Positions 36,391 through 47,555 are shown, counted from the first letter of the stretch. The stretch is 64,000 nt of DNA from Omphiscola glabra (GCA_964017045.1 OZ024802.1:24181793-24245792), one strand, 5' to 3'. Notes: generated by a model from the sequence alone, not told the origin. A program made the numbers and translations.

Positions 36391-36418
36391 CCCCCCCCCC
36401 CCCCCCCCCCCCCCCCCT
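36391..36418 (+). repeat. Poly-C tract of about 27 bases
   Basis: The longest of many C/G runs; others include 54332-54353, 55291-55306, 59203-59221, 5256-5273 and 2006-2022. Confidence 0.95.
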
Positions 36419-36649
36419 TGGTATTATATTTTTATAAAGGATTTATTAAAAAAGTTTTGATCTTTTAGAGGTTGTTTAATTAAACACCAATTTCAGATGA
36501 ACTAAACTAAATCCCTGGTCAATAATTAAATAAAGAGAAGTGTGTGGGAGTTTTTTTTTCTCATTAACTAGAAATTTAAGTTGGTAATAAGAAATAGATT
36601 ATAACTTGCTACAGTTATTCCAATCAGTATCTTACTACATTATTATGTT

Positions 36650-36840
36650 TTTAGTTAAGACACTTGCTGTAAAGACCACTGCACAAAGGTCACACAAAAA
36701 GGCATCAGAAATTTTATTATCTTCTATGAAAAACTCCAAAGACACCTGCTGTAAAGACCACTGCACAAAGGTCACACAAAAGGGCATCAGAAATTTTATT
36801 ATCTCTATGAAAACCCCCAAAGACATCTGGGTTTTCAACA
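36650..36840 (+). repeat. Tandem duplication of about 82 bp
   Basis: CTGCTGTAAAGACCACTGCA CAAAGGTCACACAAAA then GGCATCAGAAATTTTATTAT occurs twice. Confidence 0.85.
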
Positions 36841-37094
36841 TTTGCTTTTCTTCTTTTGGTGCCTTGTTATTTTGCTTTTGTGCCCTGGTGCCAGGTCACG
36901 ACCCTAGGGAATGCTGCCAGAGGCTAATGGTTACTTAAATCTGTTCAAACATCAATTCTGGAAAGTAAAGAAAGATAAATGAAGTTTTACTCAATCAAAG
37001 AAAAGTTTGTGCAGCACTTTGTTTTTATTCGCTGGGTATAAAGTGTGATAATCACAATGAAAAACAACCATTCATTGTTTATTTCATTATTCTG

Positions 37095-37300
37095 AATTGC
37101 TCTTTGACAAAATTCATATCTTTGACAAGATTCATATTTTTGAAAATATCCATGTCTTTGACCAAATTCATATCTTTGACAAAGATCTTATCTTTGAAAA
37201 TGTTCATGTCTTTGAGTACTTTGACAAAGATCATATCTTTGACAAAATGCATATCTTTGACAAAATGCATATCTTTGACAAAATGCATATCTTTGACATT
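37095..37300 (+). repeat. 18-bp minisatellite TATCTTTGACAAAATGCA
   Basis: About 11 copies; the unit is a multiple of three without stops, so long frames on both strands are artefacts. Confidence 0.9.
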
Positions 37301-37484
37301 GATTTTAATGTTCCAATATTGTATCTTCAACTATTCATTATTATTTTTGCTACAGCCTTTTGTTTTGTTTTAAATAAAATTTTTGTACACTCAAATCTAT
37401 ACAATAAAACTATTTTATTTAAATTATTTGTTCTTATCATAAATTAAATTTAATCTATACTTATAATGTTGTTGTTTTTTTTTT

Positions 37485-37735
37485 TAATCCTTTATATTAA
37501 CTTCTCTTTTAGTCGTGGCTGGCAAAATCTTCGGACAGCTAATCGGCCCACTTCCTGCCAGGCTATCGACCTGAAACTTAGCTCATAGACTCATTGCTTA
37601 TGACAACAGATTCTTTCAAATTTTCTGCCCAACCCCCAAAAATCAGTTTTTCCTGTTTTTAAAGTGGAAAAATAAACGTCCTGATAACAGCGCTAAATGA
37701 GATCCCTTTTTAAAAAAATATCACAAATTCAGTTT
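37485..37735 (-). repeat. Dispersed repeat family B, copy 1
   Basis: The minus strand reads GAAAGAATCTGTTGTCATAA, GCAATGAGTCTATGAGC and TTTCAGGTCGATAGCCTGGC, matching the plus strand at 48930-49085. The right edge merges into family A-like sequence (CTGATAACAGCGCTAAATGA). Confidence 0.6.
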
Positions 37736-38075
37736 ATGTGGACAATGGTGCAGGAGTCAGAGCTGGCGCCACTATACCTAATTTTATAGATGCATTGACC
37801 CCTACCCCTGAAAGCGTAACATTATTTTTAACATCTAATAAGTTTTAGCTTTTATTTTTAACATTTAATAAGTTTTAGCTTTTATTTTTAACATCCAATA
37901 AGTTTTTCTTTTTTTTTTTTACATTCCAAAAATATACTTTTATTACATTTATATCGAAATAAAAACCTTGACCTTTAGATGTACTATTAAAAGAAAATGC
38001 CGTTTAATTGAATCAGTGCAGCGAAACTCCATAGCCAAATTACATTCACTAATGCACTTATCACTCGTCCAAATA

Positions 38076-38762
38076 TATCTCAAGGGCGCTCCTTATGCCC
38101 TCCCTGGCGCCCACCCACACTTGCCAGCCGCCGGGTTTCCCCGACGTCGGGCCGTGCGGGGGAACGCCAGAGACCTCCCCGGGCGTGAACCGTCTCCACC
38201 AGCGACCGCCCGATCGGGTCTGCCGATGGAGGCCCTCCCCGCCCGGAGACATCTGGTCGACCGAAGACGCTGCGTTAAAAGCGTCCGCAGTCCACTTTCC
38301 TAGGGGCCGGGACGGTAAATTAACGTCCTAATATCTCCCCCCAACCGTCACGGGGAAGCATCGGACGCCCTCTAAGAGGGATTCTACAGTGTGTTTCCAC
38401 CTCGCAACTAATTCGCGAAGTAGCTGGGGCGAAACGGTAGCCTAGGAGCAGCTTTCTCAGGGCTGCATATTTAGAATCACCGGCCATAGGCTTCCACCAC
38501 AGCCTATCGCCTCATATCCCTTAACGGCAACTTGTAATCATGATCCCTACCCTGTGTTTGCCTTTTCTTCCCCCTGCGAAGTATCACAGGTGGCAGCCCT
38601 GTAGGAGCCGTTATTTCAGCAACTACCATGCATGCCCTTGTCTGCCATGCGGGACACGCAATGGTGGTAATGTGCCCCGGGTTAACGCCGAGGGGGTCGG
38701 TGGCCAGCGCTTCCAAATCGGCAAGCCACTACAGACTTGTCAACCGGAATCCCGGGGGGGAA
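38076..38762 (-). mobile_element. GC-rich non-autonomous retroelement, copy 2 (about 687 bp) with 11-bp target-site duplication
   Basis: A GC-rich block in AT-rich surroundings, about 90% or more identical by eye to 56006-56720. It is flanked by the direct repeat TCGTCCAAATA (38065-38075 and 38763-38773). The minus strand is taken as sense because the left end on the plus strand is shared by all three copies, whereas the right end is truncated in copy 1, as in 5' truncation. Short minus-strand open frames (for example 38061-38252) are partly conserved between copies but frameshifted. No tRNA-like A/B boxes or RT motifs were seen. Unclassified. Confidence 0.8.
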
Positions 38763-39188
38763 TCGTCCAAATAAGAACAAACCATCATTATGAAGTGCAA
38801 AAAATATTTTTTGCGTATGCAGGGGACTACAATCCCATGATTATTTTATTAATTGTTATTAAAATTTCGGGTTGGCAGTCGATACATTTATTTTGCCCCA
38901 GGCAGCACAAGATACGCCTCAGAATAAAGGAATGAATATGAAAAATAATTAACCTTCTTAATCTTAGGTACATACATATCGGGGGGGCAGGAAATATGAT
39001 GTGTACATTTTTACGTGGATGTCAATATCTTTAAATCCAATGATATTACAGTTGTGAAAAGGAGAAGTTATATTATCTTTTTACAAATAAACATAATGTA
39101 TTTACCAATTAGAAAATCAATGGAGTTATAATATGCTTCTTTTTTTTTTTCAAAAGCAAAACCAAGATATTTAAATATCGTTTAGCGC

Positions 39189-39355
39189 CAGAGGCGTAGC
39201 TAGAGTGTGTGGCGCCCGGGGACACGATGATTCATTTTAAAGCGCCTTACCCTTTCTTTTTTTCAACTCTCAAACCCATTATTTTCATGAATAAAATAAT
39301 ATAAAAACACATTTTGGCGCATATAACTAATCTGCCGCCCCTCGTTACGCCTCTG
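39189..39355. mobile_element. hAT-type MITE (167 bp), CAGAGGCGTAGCTA family, second copy
   Basis: Starts CAGAGGCGTAGCTAG and ends GTTACGCCTCTG; flanking octamers TTTAGCGC and TTTAGCCA match at 6 of 8. Interior runs in the opposite orientation to the 58.5-kb copy. Confidence 0.8.
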
Positions 39356-39419
39356 TTTAGCCACGGATGTCCAAAACTCATAAATATTACGCTTCTGGTG
39401 TGACTCGTGGACTGCTTCC

Positions 39420-40065
39420 TAATGGACTTTCAGCGAATTTGGTATTGAGAGTATATTACAAATAATTCTAAGTGTTTGAAAGCAAGTATGGTTCATTAAT
39501 GAGTTCAATAGTGCGACAAATATAATTCCCGATAACTACACTAAATTATACATTTTTTTTATATAACGCAACTACGTTTGGCGCGTAATATTTTCTTTCG
39601 GTAAAAGAAATCGTCTCAATTTAAGTATGGTGTAAAACAGCGGTTCTCAACCTGTGGGTCGCGACCCCTTTGGGGGGTCGAATGACCCTTTCGCGGGGGT
39701 CGCCTAAGACCATCGGAAAACAAATATACTCTACAGTTATGAAGTAGAAAACGAAAATAATTTTGTGGCTGGGGGTCGCCACAACACGAGGAACTGTATT
39801 AAAGGGTCGCGGCATTTGGAAGGCTGAGAACCACTGGTGTAAAACAATATTCGGTTTAAAAGTGTTTAGGACATCAGAATATTTAATATAGTTCATGGGC
39901 GTGAAATAAAAAGTGTACAGTGACGTATCATGGGCGGAAGTGGTGTAGCAAAAATTGGGATTCTTAAATGTCAGCTACTTGAATTCATGTTTTGTCAAGT
40001 AACTTTAGTAGATGGGAAGTTCACGCATTGCTGTCGCCAATGTTTGGCTGGCTATATAAAGCAAC
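39420..40065 (+). repeat. Dispersed repeat family A, copy 2, split by a hAT MITE
   Basis: Collinear with 1042-1680 except for the 199-bp MITE at 39638-39836. Ends with a GGCTATATAAAG TATA-like motif that belongs to the repeat, not to a gene promoter. Confidence 0.75.
39638..39836. mobile_element. hAT-type MITE (199 bp), nested in repeat family A
   Basis: Starts CAGCGGTTCTCAACC and ends GGCTGAGAACCACTG; perfect 8-bp duplication GTGTAAAA (39630-39637 and 39837-39844). The interior GGGTCGCGACCCCTTTGG and GGGGTCGCC matches the elements near 6.7 and 12.4 kb. It interrupts a family A repeat that is continuous at 1.05-1.68 kb. Confidence 0.92.
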
Positions 40066-40069
40066 AAAT

Positions 40070-41680
40070 TATTTTGTGATTACACCGAGAGCTACTTGTC
40101 AGTGAGGCGTTATTTGAAGGAGAAAAAAAAAGAGCATCATGCCAGTTGGGATTTATTATCTTTCGTTGAGTTGTTTCATTTATTTATTTCTGGATATGAG
40201 ATGAACTAGATATTGTTACAAATTTATTTATATATATATATTTTTTTTTTTTTAAATGTCAAATTGTACTGGTTTCGGCTCACGACAAACCAGGACATAG
40301 GTTTAAAAACCAACAAATGGCATGTCAAACATGAATGGTCTACTTACCACAACAGCGCAAATCAAACTACAGCAGCACTACAGCCCTGCATTCACTGTTC
40401 AGTAGGCTCGCAAATAAAATTCTTGCTCTAAATGGAAATCTGATCGTGATTTTTTGTTTTATTCTCAAATAAATTATAAATCTGATGAAATAAATAAACG
40501 TACATGTAAATAGTCGTTTAAGACATATGTATTATTAATATAATTAAGACATACATTTAATATCATAATTAAATAATTATTTTAAGAATGTATCTGAATC
40601 TGCGAGCTTAGGATATTGTAAAATGTAAATTATTGTAGAAAGTTACATTGACATAATATTAATACTATCATCTATGTATGACTAATTTTAGAAATGTAGT
40701 TGTAGTTTCTAGTGTGCTGGTGAATTAAAAAATAAAAAACGACATTTACTTCATTAAGACAAGGGGTGGCATTTTTTAAACTGGTCCGCCCCAAGTGGCA
40801 TATATAAATTGTTCTAATGATAAGAGGATGCAATTTTCAGATTTCGCCCCTGGCGCCGCTTTTCCTCGACACTCCCCCGCATATACCTGTCCCATTATTT
40901 GGTTTTCGCCCCTGATCCACTCTAATTGTTTTACGTATTTCGGAATAACACTAACGTATCGATGCCCCCACCAAAGGTGAAAGGTGAAAAGGTCATCGTG
41001 ACACTCAGCTGTGCGTCAAACGAACCTGAGACATACGTTGTTGATTGTAATTACGGGAATTAAAACGTATCAACAAAGGAAGCGTGCAAAGCCTGAATAA
41101 TAGCATTCCCACCCCACCCCCACTCCCCACCCCCAAGCCCTTATTACATAATGTATAAATGATAATTGAAGCACACATACTATGATATTTGAATTATTTT
41201 TTTTTCAATATCGGCACCTGGGGGTGGAAGCCCCGTCGCATCCCGCTGCTCACCCGTCACCCCAAAGGGAATAAAAATTAATCACTTTTTTCACAGCCCC
41301 ATGTAAACAAAATAAAAAATAAAATGAAGTAAATAAATGGCTGTCAAAAAATAAATAAAGGCTGTCAAAAAATAAATAAACGGCTGTCCAAAAACAAGAA
41401 TAGCAAACGGAACGTGTATTATTTTTTTTATTTTTTTTAAATTAATACTTTTTTCTGTTCTCGGAATTATTTCCAAACCATGTGCACTGCTGTACTGGTT
41501 TTGGCGGAAGCTACAGATTCATACGCCATCATATTGTTTACGCGCCTGATTCTAGGGTATAACTAATACATTACAGAAGAGTTACGTCATCGGGCAGACC
41601 AAATCAGTCTTTGATTGAGGAAGTGTACCCTCAGATTATTTTTCCCCATGCGGTGGATTTAACACCGACGACACCATCAA
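40070..41680. other. Intergenic, nothing firmly recognised
   Basis: AT-rich, including a GGCTGTCAAAAAATAAATAAA triplet repeat (41338-41395). Fragments such as CCCCTGGCGCC near 40850 suggest decayed elements. Confidence 0.4.
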
Positions 41681-41681
41681 C

Positions 41682-41748
41682 ATGTTTCCCCGGGGTGATC
41701 GTTTTTGGCGGCGTCCTCGGCTTGGTGGTAGATTGGATCGCGAGATAC
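41682..41748 (+). CDS. Candidate first exon of an Arg/Gly-rich protein
   Basis: ATG with A at -3 opens MFPRGDRFWRRPRLGGRLD followed by REI, and ends at GTAAGT (41749). The stretch is more GC-rich than its neighbours. No partner exon was identified; a chance ORF with a chance donor remains possible. Confidence 0.25.
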
Positions 41749-42189
41749 GTAAGTTGTCATTTCTAACGTCATCTGGTTTCACAGTTCCTCCGTTTATTTC
41801 AACACAGCACGCTTACACAAGAACTCGAGTAATGAAGAAGAGAAAAAAACCACATTTCTGTAAAACACTCGATGCAAAGTCATGGAAACATGTATCGATG
41901 TACGGACCGCTATTAGTTAAACAAAATATTTTTTAAAAATAAGTCCGTATGATGCCCTAATGCCCTCAGAATCTGCCCCCTAATGATGAAATTGTACTGC
42001 ATTATAACCATGCCCACTTTACTGGCCGACAAGAGATCAGTTCCTGTAATATAGATAGACAAACCTTGTGGGTTTTATTTTTTTGACGTGGGGGCTGTCG
42101 GGAGATCTATTATGAATGATCTTTAGACTTTTTTTGTTTCCTTTTACCTTCTCTTGGAGGCAATTTTAACCTTCGTCTCGGGAGACAGA

Positions 42190-42600
42190 CGATTTTGGTA
42201 CAGGCAGTGGGGCAGCACGAAGGCATGCATGAGATGTATTCGCTGACATGCCGCTTCTTAGCAGACAAGACCCCTGGTGGAAGCTGGGTCGCCGAACTGC
42301 AGAGTCTGGTGACCCAAATGCGCAAAGAACATTGCCCAATTAAACACACACTTCCATCGGCTAGATAATAACAGGGACCCGACCTGCCGGCATTGCAGCC
42401 TGATCCTAGAAACTCTAGCGCATTTGTTGACCGAATGTCCGCCACTAGATGTTTCAGGGGAGCCCAGGGTGGCGGGAGAGCCCTACGTAAAGACTTTTTT
42501 AATACGGCACCGCTCAGCAGATGGAGTAGATTGCCAATTTACTAGCAGGGGTTTTAAGAGCTTAAGCTCAAACCTTCATCAGCACATGCGTGTTACTTAG
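42190..42600 (+). pseudogene. LINE ORF2 C-terminal tail (CRHC ... HLLTECP motif), second copy of the family
   Basis: On the plus strand ELQSLVTQMRKEHCPIKHT is followed, after a one-base frame change, by FHRLDNNRDPTCRHCSLI, then ETLAHLLTECPPLDVSGEPR and VAGEPYVKTF, ending at a TAG at 42600. The C-x2-C ... H-x4-C arrangement is the zinc-knuckle-like tail of RNase H-bearing LINE ORF2 proteins. It is better preserved than the minus-strand copy near 23.6-24.1 kb. No RT domain lies upstream, so the copy is 5'-truncated. It sits directly before a pyrimidine-rich minisatellite. Confidence 0.7.
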
Positions 42601-42669
42601 TCGGGTTCGGTGGTCGGATAGACTTGTCCCAAAAATCAAGTTGGACTGAATGTCTCAAAAATATATAAA

Positions 42670-43195
42670 ACCTGCTCACCCTCCGACCTGTTCGACCCCC
42701 CCCCCAAACTTGCTCACCCTCAAACCTGCTCACCCTCCAATCTGCACACCCTCTAATCTGCACACCCTCCAATCTGCACACCCTCCAATCTTCTCACCTT
42801 CCAACCTGCTCATCCTACAATCTTCTAACTCTCCAACCTGCTCACCCCCAAACTGCTCACCCTCCAACCTGCTCACCCTCCAACCTGTTCACTCTCCAAC
42901 CTGCTCACCATTCAACCTGTTCACCATCCAACCTGTTCACCATCCAATCTGCCCTCCCTTAAACCTGCTCACCCTTAAACCTGCTCACCCCCAAACTGCT
43001 CACCCTTCAATCTTCTCACCCCCCAAACTGCTCACCCTCCAACCTGCTCACCCTCCAACCTGCTCACCCTCCAACCTGCTCACCATCCAATCTGTTCACC
43101 ATCCAATCTGCTCACCCTTAAACCTGCTCACCCTTAAACCTGCTCATCCTTCAATCTTCTCACCCCCAAACTGCTCACCCTACAAACTGCCCCCG
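42670..43195 (+). repeat. 15-bp pyrimidine-rich minisatellite CTGCTCACCCTCCAAC
   Basis: About 34 variants of an AACCTGCTCACCCTC unit. A 214-codon frame crosses it but is pure repeat. Confidence 0.95.
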
Positions 43196-43469
43196 GGCAT
43201 GTCCCATGTCTTGTCATACTCTAGGTACGCCTTTGTATGCTCACCCACCTACGCGCTTTACCAAATGTCAGGAGCACCACAACCATCTAATTAAGACCTT
43301 TCATCGGCGATTTCCCCTGAGCAGCAGACAATGGTGTTTACCAGACGCCAGCCGATAAGAGGATTTTAATGGATCCAGCATGGTGTCTACGGCATGGTGT
43401 CATGTCCTAAATAAAACTTAATGCTCGAACGAGAGTGGGGGGGGGGGGTGGGGTGGATGGTAGACATTG

Positions 43470-43720
43470 GCTCGGGGTCAGTGGCTAGGACTCACTGGTT
43501 GGGAGTAGCTGGGAGTCACGGGCTATGCGTCAGGTGGCTAGGAGTTATGGGCTTGGAGTCAGGGGTATGAGTGGATGGCTAGGAGTCAGTCGTTGGCGTC
43601 AGGGGATAAGAGTCAGTGGTTATGAGTCAGGGTTTAGAAGTCTGTAGCTGGGAGTCAAGAGTGTTGAGTCAGGGGCAGTGAATAAGCAGCTGGGAGTCAG
43701 TGAGTGTGAATCAATGGCGT
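43470..43720 (+). repeat. Degenerate GGAGTCAGTGGCTAG repeat
   Basis: Loose tandem of 15-20 bp units with GAGTCAG cores; then three copies of GGCGTCACAAT (43730-43760). Confidence 0.7.
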
Positions 43721-44010
43721 CACAATGACGTCACGATGGCGTCACAATGGCGTCACAATGGCGGTGTGTCGGTGCGCTATAATATATCGAAATGAATCTT
43801 AATCTCATCAAAACTCCCACGTAGGAGTTGACGCCCCTCTCCCCCTCCCCCCCACTTTACACAAACACAATGCTACACCTCTTTCGATTTGATTTCTTAA
43901 AATATATAAGTAAACATATGATGTAAATGTTTGACAATATATTTGAAAACAATGAAAAGTTCATGTTATTTAAACTTCTGGAACGTTTCCCCGTCATCTG
44001 AGCGATACAT

Positions 44011-44094
44011 ATTATTATTAGTATTATTATTATTATTAGTTGTCTTATACAGCGCGGTACCCCAGCCTAGGGTTGGGCTCACCGCGCTGTACAT
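44011..44094 (-). repeat. 3' end of a LINE/SINE-like element with a hairpin and (TAATAA)n tail
   Basis: On the minus strand a hairpin (TACAGCGCGGTGAGCCCAAC ... GGGGTACCGCGCTGTATAAG) is followed by ACAACTAATAATAATAATAA. A structured end followed by a short microsatellite tail is typical of CR1/L2-type 3' ends. The body is missing. Confidence 0.5.
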
Positions 44095-44159
44095 AAAAAT
44101 AATTAGAAAAAGAGGTATAATCGTGACAATAAAATAAAATACATGTATGTAATAAAGAG

Positions 44160-44360
44160 CTATCGGTATGTCAAACAACTAGATCTACTGATACCTCAGA
44201 TATCGGTATGTCAAACAACTAGATCTACTGATACCTCAGATATCGGTATGTCAAACAACTAGATCTACTGATACCTCAGATATCGGTATGTCAAACAACT
44301 AGATCTACTGATACCTCAGATATCGTTATGTCAAACAACTAGATCTACTGATACCTCAGA
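44160..44360 (+). repeat. 40-bp minisatellite, five near-identical copies
   Basis: Unit TATCGGTATGTCAAACAACT followed by AGATCTACTGATACCTCAGA; one G/T change in copy five. Confidence 0.97.
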
Positions 44361-44814
44361 TGAACACATGAGCTTCTGTGCAGTCAGTTTGTTTGGGTCT
44401 CAGATTCCTTGAATGACACACGACAATGTCTTTCATGACCGATAGCTTCTGTGGCGGCTTCGGTTGTGTTGGGGAACACCAACGTGACATCGGTTGGCGT
44501 CCAAGACGATAACAACAATTAACCTAAAACTCGTCCCTGCCATTATCTCACAGACGCAGCAGGGCAAATGAAAGGAAGGAGGTGGATGTGATAGAAGCTT
44601 GGGGGAAAATCCATCGGACTGCCTTGTATTTCACCGATTCATCGTACTAACAAAGTCAAACATTACCCATGTGTTTCTAGAACTAACGTTTTAGGGAAGA
44701 AACAAATTGTGCTGTAAGTTTCATATTTTAAAAAAAAAACATTAATAAAAAATACAATTTGATTTTAAAATTCAAGTTGAGGGCGTTCTCTGGATCCAAT
44801 GGTTAGGGTGCTGG

Positions 44815-45255
44815 CTCCCTTTAACTGTAAATGTCTTCATGTTTTACTGTGAATGTCTTCATGTTTAACTGTGAATGTCTTCATGTTTAACTGTGAATGT
44901 CTTCATGTTTAACTGTGAATGTATTCATGTTTAACTGTGAATGTCTTCGTGTTTAACTGTGAATGTCTTCATATTTAACTGTGAATGTCTTCATGTTTAA
45001 CTGTGAATGTTTTAACTGTAAATGTCTTAACTCTAAATGTCTTAGCTCTAAATGTCTTAACTGTAAATGTCTTAACTGTAAATATCTTCAGGTTTAACTG
45101 TAAATATCTTTGAGTTTAACTGTAAATGTCTTTAGTTAAAACTGTAAATGTATTTAGGTTAAAATGTAAATGTCTTTAGGTTAAACTGTAAATGTCTTTA
45201 GGTTAAAATGTAAATGTCTTTAGGTTAAACTGTAAATGTTTTCAAGTTTAACTAG
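44815..45255 (+). repeat. Minisatellite TTTAACTGTGAATGTCTTCA (about 22 copies, degenerate at the end)
   Basis: The 20-bp unit is uniform to about 45000; later copies shorten and change (GGTTAAACTGTAAATGTCTT). Preceded by ATGGTTAGGGTGCTGGCTCC, which has a passing A-box likeness to a tRNA-SINE. Confidence 0.9.
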
Positions 45256-45679
45256 AAAAGTCTGGACGATGTATCACAGTCAGTCTCTGTTATAAAAACA
45301 ATTTATATGAGGACAGAAACTGACTTCAGCCGTATTGTCACGGCCCATGGAGGCTCGGCTTGCTGTCAGGTCTTGTCTGGCGGTATGCACCATCAGTGTA
45401 GACATCTCTTACGGATACGTGATAACACACAATTTGTAGGCTTGCTGACGGATCGCGTCCTCGGCTGGAGACATCTCATATGAACCAATGTACTATACGT
45501 CTTGTTCAAGACAGATGCAATGGGGGGAAAAAAATATGGTGTGGAGTTTGGGGTAGGGGTTAAAGGTAGGGGGGGGGGTTACGCCGTAGGAGCAACATTT
45601 TTTTTTTACAAAACAGCTTATCCATATGTAAAAGCATTTTATTCACCTAATTTATTATTATTATTGCTTCCTATTATCT

Positions 45680-46020
45680 TATATGTTACCACCTGTCAAT
45701 TTTAGCCTAGTATCCTATATTTTAACACCTGACAATTTTAGCTTTATATCCTATATGTTAACACCTGTCAATTTTAGCCAAACATTCCATACGTTACCAC
45801 CTGTCAATTTTAGCCTCATATCCTATATTTTAACACCTGACAATTTTAGCTTTATATCCTATATGTTACCACCTGTCAATTTTAGCCTCATATCCTATAT
45901 TTTACCACCTGTCAATTTTAGCCTCATATCCTATATTTTAACACCTGTCAATTTTAGCCAAACATCCCATACGTTACCACCTGTCAATTTTAGCCTCATA
46001 TCCTATATTTTAGCACTGTG
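45680..46020 (+). repeat. 33-bp minisatellite ACCACCTGTCAATTTTAGCC
   Basis: About ten units of TATGTTACCACCTGTCAATT plus TTAGCCTCATATCC; in-frame unit gives a 139-codon pseudo-ORF. Confidence 0.95.
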
Positions 46021-46247
46021 TATTGAGCCTAACATCTTATATGTTACCGCCTGGAAATTGTATCCCAACATCCTTTATGTCCCGTCATCTATGCCTACAT
46101 AAAGTCTTAATACTTCTTTAGGAAGTGAGATCACTGGTTCTCAAATGCTGTTGTAATGCCTCTTGACTTTTTACTTATTCCGGGAACTTTTCGTGAAATA
46201 TAACTAGTTTATTTTCTTGTCCCAATTTAATTTGAAATACTGTAGAT

Positions 46248-46442
46248 CAGGCCGGCACAGCATTCGGCCCGCGGGCCATATGCGGCCCGCCAGCACCCAC
46301 TTTGCGGCCAGGGAAGTAACGAACTATTATATATTCTTATTATTTTCTTAATATCTTGCCCCCACACGGTCCTATTTTTTTGGCCCGCACAAGTTTTTCA
46401 TCAAGTATTACGGCGCGCCTTACTTTGAGTTGTGTAGGCCTG
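46248..46442. mobile_element. hAT-like MITE (195 bp)
   Basis: Starts CAGGCCGGCACAGCATTC then GGCCCGCGGGCC, and ends GTGTAGGCCTG. Flanking octamers CTGTAGAT and CCGTAGAC agree at 6 of 8. The GGCCCGC-rich termini are typical of a widespread hAT MITE type. Confidence 0.65.
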
Positions 46443-46540
46443 CCGTAGACTGTAGACAGTAGACTTTAGAAGATAGACCGTAGACAGTAGACTTTAGAAG
46501 ATAGACTGTAGACAGTAGACTTTAGAAGATAGACTGTAGA
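46440..46540 (+). repeat. 28-bp repeat TAGACTGTAGACAGTAGACT
   Basis: Three copies plus a partial, starting at the right end of the hAT-like MITE; shares GTAGAC with its target duplication. Confidence 0.85.
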
Positions 46541-47069
46541 ATGAAGAGTTTGGATTATCCGAACTAATCGGGACAGGTTATTTCCGAATTGATTTTTTCA
46601 TAACCAAACAATATTATAGCTTAAGAAATCGGTGCATAGAATACACTGTATTTTTTAACGTATACACGTGTGGTGTCTTACTTCAATACTGTCTTATGAA
46701 ATAAATGTAATCGACTCCAACAAACTCATTTGATGGTTATCGTGAATAGTCGAGCACATCAAAGTGAGTGTTGTATTCGAAGTCTTAATCTGGTGGCTGG
46801 ATTCGGGATCATTAGAACCGGTATCGTTTTGGTGTTAAACAAGTCCAGAAACATTGCTTGAAGACTTAATGTTCTAAGATCCACGTTTCAACTGCGATGT
46901 GACAGCAGCTCCGAACAGTGACAGAACCACCGCCGGGCGGCTCACTGTTTTTCCGATCCAAGTTTCCACTGCGATGTGACAGCCGCCTGTTCTCCATCGA
47001 TCACGGGATGTTTGTGTAATCAAAGACAAGGAGTATCACGTTGCCGGCATCCGTCAGGCCCATCACGGC

Positions 47070-47165
47070 TATATAAGTCTCGGGAATCAAACTTCAGTCA
47101 ACTAGTTGTCATATTCAAAGTAGTCGCTGAGACAGTTTGCCTTTTCTTTCCTGCTCCACTGATGG
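47070..47165 (+). promoter_or_regulatory. Candidate core promoter and first exon (TATA, initiator, ATGG|GTAAGT)
   Basis: TATATAAG (47070-47077) lies 26 bp upstream of an initiator TTCAGTC whose A is at 47096. The presumed leader of about 66 bp then ends in ATG G followed by the consensus donor GTAAGT (47166). A start codon cut by the first intron after one base of codon 2 is a common animal gene layout. A block of about 30 bp (GATCCACGTTTCAACTGCGA at 46878; GATCCAAGTTTCCACTGCGA at 46955) is duplicated just upstream. The next exon was not found, so gene identity is unknown. Confidence 0.5.
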
Positions 47166-47350
47166 GTAAGTTTGTTTGTTTGTTTGAATAGTAGATGTCT
47201 TTTTTTAAAAACAGTTTTAATTTTAATTGTCATTTTAATGGCATACGGAAAAGAAATAGATTCAGTTCCCGTCGTCAGTTAGTCTGCATGACACTGTGGG
47301 AACTGTGAAACTAAATATCCTTTTAGGTCTCTAAAGCAAATATATCGTTC

Positions 47351-47525
47351 GGGTCGGTTCACACGATCAAATTTCCCTTTAAGTATTTGATGTAATTCGT
47401 GTATGAAGCCTTGTCACAACTTTCAAATTACTATTTGATCAAATTCCCCCGCAAAAAAGAAACCACGCACCAAATAGTGCGTTCATACAGCAATTTGACG
47501 CGAAATTTGATCGTGTGAACTGACG
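47351..47525. mobile_element. MITE (about 175 bp) with GTTCACACGATCAAATTT ends
   Basis: Left arm GGGTCGGTTCACACGATCAA, right arm TTGATCGTGTGAACTGACGC: 20-bp inverted repeats with few mismatches. The interior repeats CAAATT and TTTGATC motifs. The exact boundary and target duplication are not resolved; PIF/Harbinger-like or hAT-like are both possible. It lies 185 bp after the candidate splice donor at 47166. Confidence 0.7.
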
Positions 47526-47555
47526 CTACATCAATCAATAAATACAATCCTCCAG

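Noticed and set aside
38076..38762. rRNA or bacterial insert, suggested by high GC
   Set aside because: No rRNA core motifs; related copies with target duplications at other sites show a mobile element.
40051..40062. TATA box GGCTATATAAAG as a gene promoter
   Set aside because: It belongs to dispersed repeat family A; the other copies carry the same or a decayed version with no gene after it.
42650..43294. 214-codon plus-strand frame rich in Pro/Ser
   Set aside because: Translation of a 15-bp pyrimidine repeat; the unit is a multiple of three, so the frame stays open by chance.
44160..44360. CRISPR-like array of five 40-bp repeats
   Set aside because: There are no spacers: the units are directly adjacent tandem copies in a eukaryotic genome.
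44780..44822. tRNA-derived SINE head (ATGGTTAGGGTGCTGG)
   Set aside because: Only an A-box-like string; no B box downstream before the minisatellite.
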